This document shows, piece by piece, positions 56,195-64,000 of a stretch of 64,000 nt of DNA. The notes beneath the pieces were generated by a model. That model worked only from the letters and a program-made list of their open reading frames with translations. It did no database searches and was not told where the DNA came from. The stretch is taken from NCBI GenBank assembly GCA_036924085.1, contig JAVGWX010000003.1, positions 126,476,974 through 126,540,973 on the forward strand, written 5' to 3'. How positions within the stretch are numbered: position 1 is the first letter of the stretch; every line of letters begins with the position of its first letter. A program made the translations under genes and the position numbers. The stretch is from Ariolimax columbianus (Eukaryota; Mollusca; Gastropoda; Stylommatophora; Arionidae).

Positions 56195-56820
56195 GAAATT
56201 TGACGATTTCGACAGAGATGTCATATAACGAGAGATATTGAAACTGTTGACGAAAAATCAAGTTGTTACTCTCTAGAAACTAAAATTAACATTGCAATCC
56301 GACTGCAGTATTGAATTTTCCAAAAGCACTCTTTTGAAAATTGTAAGAGCCGCCGACTTTGCATTCAGGAAAACTTCAAGAGGCTGGAATATTATATGTG
56401 AAAAGCCACATTTGATTGCTGCCCAAAGCATATACCTTAGATAGATCCGTGAACGGCTTAGGCAAGGCTATGATATTGTATACTTGGATGAATTCTTGGT
56501 CAATAATCACCACACATTTGGTAAAGAATGGCAACCAGTTGACAGTGAACAGAAAAGACAAATTCCAAGCATCAAAGGGCTGCGCATTCAACTAACGAAT
56601 GCCGGAAGTTGTGAAAACGGACTTGTCCATGACGTTGAACTTATTTTCCAATCAAAAACCCTATAGAACTTGTGTGGGCTAAAGTCAAAGGACAAGTTGC
56701 CGAACAGAACAGGACAATTTAAAATGTGTGATGTTGAAGTGCTGACACGTGAGTATCTTTAAAAAATAGGCATTCAGTTCTGGAAGAAGTGTGTTGAACT
56801 TGTGCTCCGGGAAGAATAAC
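56195..56820 (+). pseudogene. DDE transposase (IS630/Tc1-like), internally deleted
   Basis: Shifted frames give FDDFDRDVI, TLLKIVRAADFAFRKTSRGW, RERLRQGYDIVYLDEFLVNN (DE of the first catalytic aspartate block), HHTFGKEWQPVD, SIKGLRIQLTNAGSCENGLV and ELIFQSK. Then comes a direct jump to NPIELVWAKVKGQVAEQNRT and FWKKCVELVLREE. The block normally between LIFxSK and NPIELVWA, which holds the second catalytic aspartate, is absent. Catalytically dead; family assignment rests on these motifs. Confidence 0.72.
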
Positions 56821-56979
56821 AGTACTGACATCGAGATGGATTACAATTTTGCCGATGTACAAATGTCTGAACGTCTATGAACTAAATAATATCAATATTT
56901 GAGCGTCATGGATATTCTAAGGCTGCATCCGAAAAATGATTTCAATCTGACATGCAGTTTGGTAGAAAATTGCTTCGGA

Positions 56980-57755
56980 CCTTGTTCATGAATTAAAAGA
57001 CAGACTATACAACGGTTTGTTTTCTCATTGCTGGGGCCACTGTGGGTAGGGCGACTTGTATGACTTGTCCCAACAGTCGCCTCACAGAGTAAAGGCTGTC
57101 TTTTTATTTCGCACTCATTATTTTTTAAATTTTCGTCTTACTTGGGATTTTTAACTCTACACTAATGGTCTTACCCCACGTACCCAAACCGTTCGGCCAC
57201 CATTTCATCCTCTCGGAATACAACATCAACAGAACAACTGAATGGTACTCAGTGAAGAAATATTAGAAAGCTGTTACGGTCCAAGCCTATCGTAAACAGT
57301 GTTTGAAGATAGTGGTACATAAAGCTGTCAACATTAACATGTAAAATCTACTCCAGCATCAGTAAAAGCGCACTAAGGACTTTGATACAGACTTCCATAA
57401 TGGGGAAACCACAATATTGACCATACTCATCCTAACGAGCTAATAAAACAAAATGTAAACAGTTTCCACATAAAACACAAACGTGATGAAAGCTAGTATC
57501 TTCAAATTCCTTCGTTGTTAATGTGGCTACAGCGTGAAATCTGCGCTGATACAAGTCTGCTCGGTCTACAACATTGATGGAGCACGTCATGTTTTTTTGG
57601 CGAGTATGAAAGAATAGCCCTACAGCACCCTACTAGGCATGTCGTAATATAAACTAATCCACGTGTACGTGAGCTAGGCTGCCTCATCACGGCTAACGAA
57701 ACGATTCAGAACATCACTTAAAGAGAAAGTGGGGTCACAAAATATTGCATTTCTT
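56980..57755. other. no gene recognised
   Basis: Unique-looking sequence between the transposon and the 63-bp array. Confidence 0.4.
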
Positions 57756-57759
57756 CATT

Positions 57760-58057
57760 GCCCAAACCTCTCACTTTTTGCTGGAGAAGACAGAATCAAT
57801 CAATGAACTGTGGGGCATCAGTGCCCAAACCTCTCGATTTTTGCTGGAGGAAACAATCATTCAATCTACTGTGGGAAACATTAATGTCCAAACCGCTCCC
57901 TTTTTGATGGAAGGGACAGAAGCAATCAATTCACTGTGGGGGGGGCTTTTAGTGCCCAAACCCCTCGCGTTTTGCTCCAGGGGACAGAGACAATCAATTA
58001 ACCGTGAGAACCATGTGTCCATACCCCTCCTTATTTGCTGCAAGACACTTAGACTGA
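57760..58057 (+). repeat. 63-bp tandem repeat, 4.7 copies
   Basis: Units begin GCCCAAACCTCTC and contain TTTTTGCTGGAG, GACAGAATCAATCAA and ACTGTGGGG; one unit is 68 bp. Diverged copies. Confidence 0.85.
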
Positions 58058-58271
58058 GTTTTACCTGTAGAGCGATTATGTCGATTCTTAACAAAACGTA
58101 ACATAATTAGTGCCTCCATTCTGTCGAAAGACTGAGCAAGGCAGGAGAAGAATCAAACAAAAGAAAAACACAACAAGATACGACAAGTGTTTTAATATTT
58201 TGTTGACTTGTAATCACGTTTGGGCAATTTGTAAGTACATACTAATTTTAGGTTTGATGTGTCCTCAACAG

Positions 58272-58363
58272 GTGGCTTGGCGCCGTGTTGAGGGAGACAA
58301 ATTCTTGACTATTGGCACAATGACTTGGGCAGCAGACAACAATGTGTCTATGGATCATTCTAG
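58272..58363 (+). CDS. Ig V-set domain exon 2
   Basis: Internal exon of 92 nt that begins in phase 0 and ends in phase 2. The acceptor is tcctcaacag, with a candidate branch site (ACTAAT, 58241-58246) about 25 bases upstream; the donor is TCTAG|GTTAGT. It encodes VAWRRVEGDKFLTIG and then a C''/D-strand region ending NNVSMDHS plus a split arginine codon. The tryptophan at 58278-58280 is the invariant C-strand Ig tryptophan, and the VAWxR...LTIG pattern is characteristic of dpr/DIP/lachesin-type first Ig domains. It continues directly from GTKQ of the exon at 8681-8826. A 63-bp tandem array ends about 215 bases upstream. Confidence 0.87.
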
Positions 58364-58734
58364 GTTAGTTCATTGGTTAGCATATTTATTGTGTGAGTTA
58401 CCGTTTGCTTAGTTGTCGTGTGACTTAGTTTGTTGATTAAATAGTTGTTATCTTCATTATAATCAATATTAGTGAATTGCCTGTGTTATTCATCAGTTGG
58501 TAACATGGAAGTATGAGTAAGTTGGTTTATTGTTTCCTTAATCAACATTGGCTTGCATGCTAGTCATGTGATTGGTCAGTTGGTTATTGGAATTGAGAGT
58601 TAGTTTATTAATGGATTTATTGCTTCCTTAATTCACTGTGTTAACTATTCAGTTCTTCGTGTGTTTTAAACAATAAACATGTTTACCAAATTTGGACTGA
58701 AAGAGAAAAAATTAGGACTAAAGATAACAAGTCT

Positions 58735-60111
58735 TTTTCCTCTTCTTCTTTGTTCTTCCTCATATCAAGGTCCCAGTTTCGCTTACAAAGGACACCGTTG
58801 TGTCTATGGCTGTTCTATTTCCGTACAACTTTTGTCTCCAAACTGTTCTGCAGGGCCTGTATTGTTCTCTCTTCCTGAGTGAACGTGCAGATTGTGTAGG
58901 ATGCGTGCTTCGGTTCTTCTTCCTATTTTGTTCGCGGGAAAATATAACGACTAGATCTGCAATGTTGTCTCTTGTATAAACGTCCCTGTCTTCTGTAGTT
59001 CATGTACAGGTCCATTATGTTTATTTTCCAGTGTTGTCTCGATGTGCCAGTGGGATTTTCTCTGTATATCATATTCGGGGCAGTTCTGTAGTATGTGTTT
59101 TGCAATCTGAGGTGCCTTTTCACACAGATGAATTGCCAAATTTGAATTGTGTTTACATGTGGCTGCAGAGTCTGTTGTGTCCTGTTCTAAGACGCAACAC
59201 AACAATTTGATCTTGTCTGTTTATCTTATAGTAATCTTGTTGTTTTAAAGTTGATTGCTTTATGATTTATATTATCTTCTTTATCTTCTGTTGGTACGTA
59301 ACTGGCACATCAGGTTGCTCGTCTGCAGATCCCTCCTTTGTCAGTTGATCTACTCTCCCCTTTCCTTGTGCTCCACAATGAGAAGGTATACACTGCATTA
59401 CAATGTTGTGCTGGTTCCTCAGTTCAGACAGTAGAGCCCGTAGATCTGGCAGTTTCTCGGATTTCAGTGCCTGGAATTCTGATTGTGCATCTGTTAGAAA
59501 TACTACCGGTTGTGGATCGACATTGGTGTTCAACAGTTTCTCAGGCGCCACCTAGATTGCCTGGATTATTTCTGCATCATATGAATGACAGAATTTCCAA
59601 GTTCTTTGGCCATACCCCTAATGGTTTTTGAGTAATCTATGTACACTTCCTCTCCTCCATTCTTCACTTCATTCTATGCTAACCCATCTGTGTCAATTTT
59701 GACCCAGAGATCTTGTGGGTAGTCCACTCTCCTCTCTCATTGTGGTTTGTTCTGGCACAGATTTTAGGTTGATGTCAAATTCAGGTAGATGTATTATTTG
59801 TCTGCGAAGTCGTTTAGACTGGTGCATAAAACTACTTCTTTTTAGTCTTTCGATTGTTAAACTTTGGAATCTGGCCTTCATTGGAAGACTCGGCATGTAG
59901 GGAAACTGTTCTGCCTGTGTTAGGGCTTTCGTGTCTCTGCGTTCTGTTACTGCTTGCATCTTTCCCATTGTCTCCATCTCCTCTATAATTTTGGTTTCAT
60001 TGCTCCTATCATGACCTCCTGACTCCACGGGGCAACTGAAAAGGAACTCCAGTATTTCGAGATGTGGCACGGTATCTACCTGGTTGTCTTTCACAAGTCG
60101 AATGCCATAAC
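58735..60111 (-). pseudogene. jockey-like LINE, RT end and RNase H
   Basis: - strand. From the right: VSYGIRLVKDNQV (RT end, 60110 region), MQAVTERRDTKALTQAEQFP, MKARFQSLTIERLKRSSFMH; then RNase H VVFLTDAQSEFQALKSEKLP and CIPSHCGAQGKGRVDQLTKE (59400-59340), then APQIAKHILQNCPEYDIQRK (59100 region). A TTC-rich stretch (58736-58765) is the tail. Its 5' end at 60111 adjoins a family A fragment. Confidence 0.75.
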
Positions 60112-60664
60112 TGACAGGTAAAAGGAATGAAAGCCACATAGTCCTGCTTACAGATGCACTGGCCGTAGTCACGGCACTGAAAAGCCAGAAAAATACTGAA
60201 CTTAATGAATTAAGAGCAGTACTCTGTCAACTATGCCAGCAGGCCGCACCAAAAAGAGTAGTGATGCAGTGGGTTCCATCTCACTGCAACATCCAAGGCA
60301 ACGAGGAGGCAGACAGACTGGCAAAAGAAGGTGCAAAACTACCACAACATGATACTAGTATGACATACGAAGAGTCAAAACGGCTTATTAGAGCTAGATA
60401 CATGACCAAATGGGAAACCGAACATACTGGCTACACCAAAAACGATGCCTATTACCAGCTGAACAGAAAAGAGCAGGTCGTGGTCTTCAGACTTCGCACT
60501 GGCCACAATAGACTCAGGTACCACCTATTCAACAAATTGAAGACAGGTGGCACCGACAAATGCCCGTGTGGTACCGGAAAAATGACCGCTGAGCATTTGC
60601 TGCAAAACTGCCCGACATACGAGGATCAGAGAGAGCAGATGTGGCCATCACCAGTGGCAACACT
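60112..60664 (+). pseudogene. family A LINE, fragment lacking 3' tail
   Basis: Starts CTGACAGGTAAAAGGAATGA (RNase H, MLTGxxxAS), has LLTDALAVVTAL, VPSHCNIQGNEEADRLAKEG, DAYYQLNRKEQVVVFRLRTG, HLLQNCPTYEDQREQMWPSP, and stops abruptly at CAGTGGCAACACTC. The 239-codon frame (60261-60980) is RNase H joined to unrelated sequence, so a chimeric artefact. Confidence 0.87.
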
Positions 60665-61055
60665 CATATTGCGTATTTTGCTGTGGTGCGCCTTATTGCT
60701 GGTGCCGCCGCCGTCGTCAGCACCTTGTTGTGCTAGTGAGGTCTTTCTCGGGATGCCTTGTTTAACCAAGGATGCTCCTTTGGGGAGGTCTCAATTGGGA
60801 TCGGGCCATGCCCAAGCGCTGGTGGGTCTAGCATCTGCCGCATCTATTGGGAGACCTGTAGGGTTTCCCTCACCTATAGTATCAAATTTTACCATTATCG
60901 ACTTGGGGGACTGGTTTGTTGGCGCCAGTGGCTTGCCATTTGCCAGAGCCACTTTAATGAAAACAAATTGTGCCACATGACGGTGCGGTTGACTTGATTG
61001 CAGGCATTTCTCATCATTTAGATGAGACCTACAGCAATCCTTACCCCCTCCCCCG
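60665..61055. other. unassigned sequence after truncated LINE
   Basis: GC-richer than its neighbours (about 60700-60960). The frame extending from the LINE has no recognisable domain. Could be part of another, unrecognised element. Confidence 0.35.
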
Positions 61056-61059
61056 ATAT

Positions 61060-61915
61060 TCGCCCCACATACCTGTCATTTGTCCCAATCCACTTAATTT
61101 TGTATTTGTATTTTGTAAAGATGACTCTTGAGTCTATAATATCCAGTTCTCTGTTTGAAGATGACAACTTCCTCTTCTCTGATTAAATCATAGCAGGTAT
61201 CTTCATTTCTGAAGTCGGGGTGTCGTCAGACCATTATTCATTAAAGTTGACATTGGTCTTTGTCCATTATATGTGATGGGCAGGTCTGTTTGTGGGGAAG
61301 ATCATCCACACTTTGCTAGTCCATCTGCAGCTTCACTGATTCACTGCTTTCGATATTGCAGGGGGTGGGGATCCACTGAATGACCAAGTGTGGGGGTTCA
61401 GCAAAAAGCTCTGCGGGGAGTATTTGCGCTGCCCTAGATCTCTGTCTTTACGTTGTTAATGAGAAACTAATACTGACGATGCATTAGTCAGAAATACTCT
61501 GTTTTCTTGGTGAATATCTGTATCTTGGATTGCATACTCTGTAGCTGCCTTTAGTGCCTATACTTCCGCGTGGAAGTTCTTGGAGTATATTCCCGTTGAT
61601 AGAATTAGAGTTTTTTTCTTTGCCGTTTTGTAGTCTGAAACACACCTCTGCACTTCCAATAAATGTGCTGTGTTAGCTGATCCAGCTATATATGTGTGTG
61701 TATCCATGTTTCTGGCAGGCATATTCTCCTAAGCTATTCTTCTGTGATATTTGTCATTCCTAAAGTTTTTTTCTTTCCTATTCCCTATGTGGTTTCTCCC
61801 ATCTAAACTGATTTTGCTTTTTACTATGATGGAATTTGGGATGTTTATTTTAGATCTCTAGCTGTAGCCTAGCTTATTATTGGGTCTGCTCTTGCCAGAT
61901 TTTTTTGATTTTTTT
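61060..61915 (-). pseudogene. family C jockey-like LINE, second copy
   Basis: Similar to 29970-30850 in the same orientation: CTGTCATTTGTCCCAAT, GACTCTTGAG-CTAT-ATGTCCAGTTCTC-like blocks, GTTTGTGGGGAAG, CACTTTGCTAGTC, ATCTGCAGCTTCA. The - strand shows RNase H remnants (SFSAEV-like and HCNIE-like). More decayed than the first copy. Confidence 0.65.
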
Positions 61916-62182
61916 TTGTAATGACATGGGTTCTCTTTAACTTTTCTTTTACCATATGATCTATAATAGTAATAACTATTTTGTTTTTACAAATATAAAT
62001 AAATAGTTACGAAAAAGGAAAGTAATAACTCCAATATTAGTTACATTATTGTTCTTACAAATTTAATAAGTGAAGGATGGATATTTGCATGTTAAATGGC
62101 TTTGATAGCTTCAGAGAAATAGAAAACGTAATTAACATTTAATACAATTTTATTTAATCACAATATAAGTTAAAGGAAATGA

Positions 62183-62592
62183 CGAGTTACTATTTACACA
62201 ATGCCATTTGATCCCTTTAGAAATAATGGAGGTTAAGAATTACTATTTACACAAAGCAATTTGATTAATTTTGAAATAATGAAGATTAAGAATTACTATT
62301 TACACAATTCTATTTGATCACTTCAGAAATAACAGAGGTCAAGAATTACTATTTGCACAATAATATTTGATAACTTTAGAAATAAAAGTAAGTATAACGT
62401 CACTATTTATACTGCGCAAATTTGGCAACCCATCCAAAAATGAATTGACGAGGTGACATGACAATTTACACAATGAAAATTACGCACTCCAGACAAAAAT
62501 GAATTGACCAGTGATTATTTACACAATGCTAATTGGGCACTCCAGACAAACATGAATTGACCAGTGACTATTTACACAATGATATTTACATT
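62183..62592 (+). repeat. 53-bp tandem repeat, two subtypes, ~7.5 copies
   Basis: Left subtype GAATTACTATTTACACAAAG… (53 bp) and right subtype GACTATTTACACAATGCTAA… share period and the CTATTTACACAATG core, so they appear to be one diverged array. It stops 28 bases before the exon 3 acceptor. Confidence 0.85.
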
Positions 62593-62620
62593 ATTATCGA
62601 CAACTTTATGTGACACTTAG

Positions 62621-62748
62621 AAAATCTGGCCACGTGACCACCTGGAACCTTATCATCCAGCACGTGAAGCCTGGGGACGCTGGTATCTATGAATGTCAAG
62701 TGACCTCACGCGCTGGTCAAGTACGCCATATTAAGCTAAATGTTGTAG
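62621..62748 (+). CDS. Ig V-set domain exon 3
   Basis: Internal exon of 128 nt. Its first base completes the split codon from exon 2 (AG|A, Arg), so the phase-2 junction matches. It encodes KSGHVTTWNLIIQHV and then PGDAGIYECQV, the E and F strands; D-x-G-x-Y-x-C is the Ig F-strand signature and its cysteine is at 62694-62696. It ends with the G strand (VRHIKLNVV) and a phase-1 donor G|GTGAGT. The three exons make one full V-set domain bounded by phase-1 introns. No second Ig domain exon is visible before 64000. The acceptor (gtgacacttag) has a weak pyrimidine tract and lies only 28 bases beyond a tandem array. Confidence 0.87.
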
Positions 62749-63085
62749 GTGAGTACAGTACTGATAACAAAGTTATTTTTAGCTAAAATATTAATTTTGA
62801 AGATTGTTCTGGCATTCTAACATTCATGTCCTTTTGCTAGCACATATCTTTCTCTTGTTGAACACCTAATTAGCACGTGGACAGGTGTAACATAAACTCG
62901 CAGAATTGTTGGGGCGGGGGGACAGCATTCAGAGGATATGGGGATAGACGATTAAATCAATGTAGAGACAATACTCGCTAAGATCAGAGTACTAAGACCA
63001 CTCGAAAAACATTTACACCAGACAACAGAAAATGAAATAAAGTAATAGACAATCCTAATTTGAACTTCCTTACTGCAAAGAAGAG
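62749..63085. other. start of next intron; nothing recognised
   Basis: Follows the GTGAGT donor of the third Ig exon. Confidence 0.5.
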
Positions 63086-63262
63086 TGTCTGATTAGTGAA
63101 GTAGTAGAGCACTCGCTTTTCACGAGAAAGGTACGAGGCTCAATTCCAACAACTAGCACGCTCCTGTCGACCTAGATGAACATGGGTACCTGACTTACGG
63201 TTAGGTTAGGAAAAGACAGCGAGGAAAGGAAATTGCCACGTCACTCCCACAAGGTGTGGCTT
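63086..63262 (+). mobile_element. tRNA-like SINE
   Basis: A-box-like TTAGTGAAGTAGTAGAGCAC and a degenerate B box GGCTCAATTCC (63138-63148), followed by a body with ATGGGTACCTGACTTACGG and GCGAGGAAAGGAAATTGCC. The body matches, in complement, SINE pieces at 27985 and 38540. Confidence 0.5.
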
Positions 63263-63267
63263 AGCAT

Positions 63268-63832
63268 ACTGTTTTTGTTGTTGAAGGAATGCCCACAATG
63301 AGTAGATTTACCCTATTATGCGCTCTGAAAAGATCGTTTAGTGGCGGTCTGTTGTAGCTTTTCTCACATCACGAGCGTGCTGATGAAGGTAGACCGGTGT
63401 CCCCCAGGTGGTTGTGCTATGTTTGGCTTCATCTGTGTGTTGCTCACTACTACGGGGATCACATCGATCTCTTATCTGCCGTGAAAACAGCCCGTTCCCA
63501 GGAAGTGCGGGGGGGAAGTCGAGGTGAGGGTCTTTGGCCAGTATATTTTGGCTGACCCTGACTACCCTGTCTGCTAAGTATATTTTGGCTGACCCTGACT
63601 TCCATGTCTGCTAAGTATATTTTGGCTGACCCTGACTACCATGTCTGCTAAGTATATTTTGGCTGACCCTGACTACCATGTCTGCTAAGTATATTTTGGC
63701 TGACCCTGACTACCATGTCTGCTAAGTATATTTTGGCTGACCCTGACTACCATGTCTGCTAAGTATATTTTGGCTGACCCTGACTACCATGTCTGCTAAG
63801 TATATTTTGCTTGACCAGACGTTAGTCTTCCT
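63268..63832 (-). mobile_element. dispersed element N, copy 2, with expanded core
   Basis: Inverted relative to 36365-36722 and collinear with it on the - strand. The difference is a 37-bp segment present about 1.3 times in copy 1 and about 7 times here (63537-63806). Confidence 0.85.
63537..63806 (+). repeat. 37-bp minisatellite, about 7 copies
   Basis: Unit CTAAGTATATTTTGGCTGAC followed by CCTGACTACCATGTCTG, nearly identical copies, inside element N copy 2. Confidence 0.95.
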
Positions 63833-63934
63833 TTCCCTTAGTATACTGGAGTCTCTAACACTTCGTCCTTGACCAGTGGTTAAGTCTGCTGAAGAACATC
63901 CTTACCTTTACCTTACTACAAAGAAAGACACGAG

Positions 63935-64000
63935 TTGGCAACAGAAAGCATCTGTCACCTGGAGGTCTGGGGTTCGAATCGTGATTACCTAATATTACTT
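63935..64000 (+). mobile_element. tRNA-like SINE head, cut by window end
   Basis: A-box-like GAGTTGGCAACAGAAAGCAT and B box GGGTTCGAATC (about 63970-63980). Downstream body not in the window. Confidence 0.45.

Larger units (their letters stand above)
55130..56978 (+). mobile_element. DNA transposon with 75-bp terminal inverted repeats
   Basis: 55130-55204 and the complement of 56904-56978 align over 75 bases without gaps (CCGAAGYAATTTTCT…TGCATGTCAGATKAAA…GCATGCAGCCTTAGAATATC-like blocks). Between them lie a degenerate transposase, a family A insertion and a tRNA-like piece. The exact ends and target duplication were not determined; the true termini may lie some bases beyond. Confidence 0.75.
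8827..58271 (+). other. 49.4-kb intron of the Ig-domain gene
   Basis: Interval between the first two Ig exons, inferred from matching phase-0 ends and an uninterrupted domain (…GTKQ | VAWRR…). It starts GTACGT and ends CAACAG. It holds most of the mobile elements and tandem arrays in the window. No other host exon was recognised inside it. A short undetected exon or a nested gene cannot be excluded. Confidence 0.8.
58364..62620 (+). other. 4.3-kb intron of the Ig-domain gene
   Basis: Phase-2 intron between exons 2 and 3, from GTTAGT to CACTTAG. It contains - strand jockey-like fragments, a 3'-truncated family A fragment and a 53-bp tandem array that almost reaches the acceptor. Confidence 0.8.

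Noticed and set aside
60261..60980. 239-codon frame as a novel RNase H fusion protein
   Set aside because: The N-terminal half is a family A fragment that stops abruptly; the rest shows no domain and no splice or transcript evidence is visible.

Overview
The window reads as animal nuclear DNA, most likely from a mollusc and perhaps a heterobranch gastropod (inference from the repeat families and the gene type; the species is not identified). There is no compact gene order, no prokaryotic signal and no long intact gene. The only host-gene sequence I can support is three short exons on the + strand (8681-8826, 58272-58363, 62621-62748). Their intron phases fit together (1, 0, 2, 1), and together they encode one complete V-set immunoglobulin domain resembling the dpr / DIP / zig-8 / lachesin neuronal surface proteins. 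The window therefore lies almost wholly inside one gene, with introns of about 49.4 kb and 4.3 kb.

The rest is intronic repeat DNA. Non-LTR retrotransposon remains dominate. They include a CR1-like element on the - strand (about 15520 to 9350) split by two later insertions, and two RTE-like elements with an FADD or YADD reverse transcriptase motif. They also include many jockey-like RT/RNase H fragments. One jockey-like family (called A here) has seven or eight pieces, at 13850, 20589, 34760, 38970, 42861 (-), 55652 and 60112. Most end in CGTACG plus a (GAA)n tail and have visible target-site duplications. DNA transposon relics are a degenerate mariner (19820-20575), an element with 75-bp inverted repeats and an internally deleted transposase (55130-56978), and a hAT-like non-autonomous element (17232-17781). 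tRNA-like SINE heads occur at several places.

The second theme is tandem repetition. At least fifteen minisatellite arrays (periods about 17 to 63 bp) and several long GAA, GAT, TA and TTGG microsatellites are present. In several cases the array unit is a short internal segment of a dispersed element that is single-copy elsewhere in the window: a 28-bp piece of an RTE-like RT gene, the 3' end of a jockey-like element, and internal parts of three dispersed repeats called D1, M and N here. Arrays in turn are split by insertions. Nearly all long open reading frames are by-products of these arrays or fragments of old retrotransposons.

Layout: 1-8680 intron (or 5' part of the gene) with arrays and dispersed repeats; 8681-8826 exon; 9350-15520 nested CR1; 16165-18612 purine tract, hAT-like element and 17-bp array; 19820-28080 mariner and nested LINEs; 29824-44640 jockey fragments and split arrays; 44640-57757 dispersed repeats and the inverted-repeat transposon; 58272-58363 exon; 58735-62592 LINE remains and a 53-bp array; 62621-62748 exon; 62749-64000 SINE-like sequence and dispersed element N. 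All boundaries and family names come from reading by eye.
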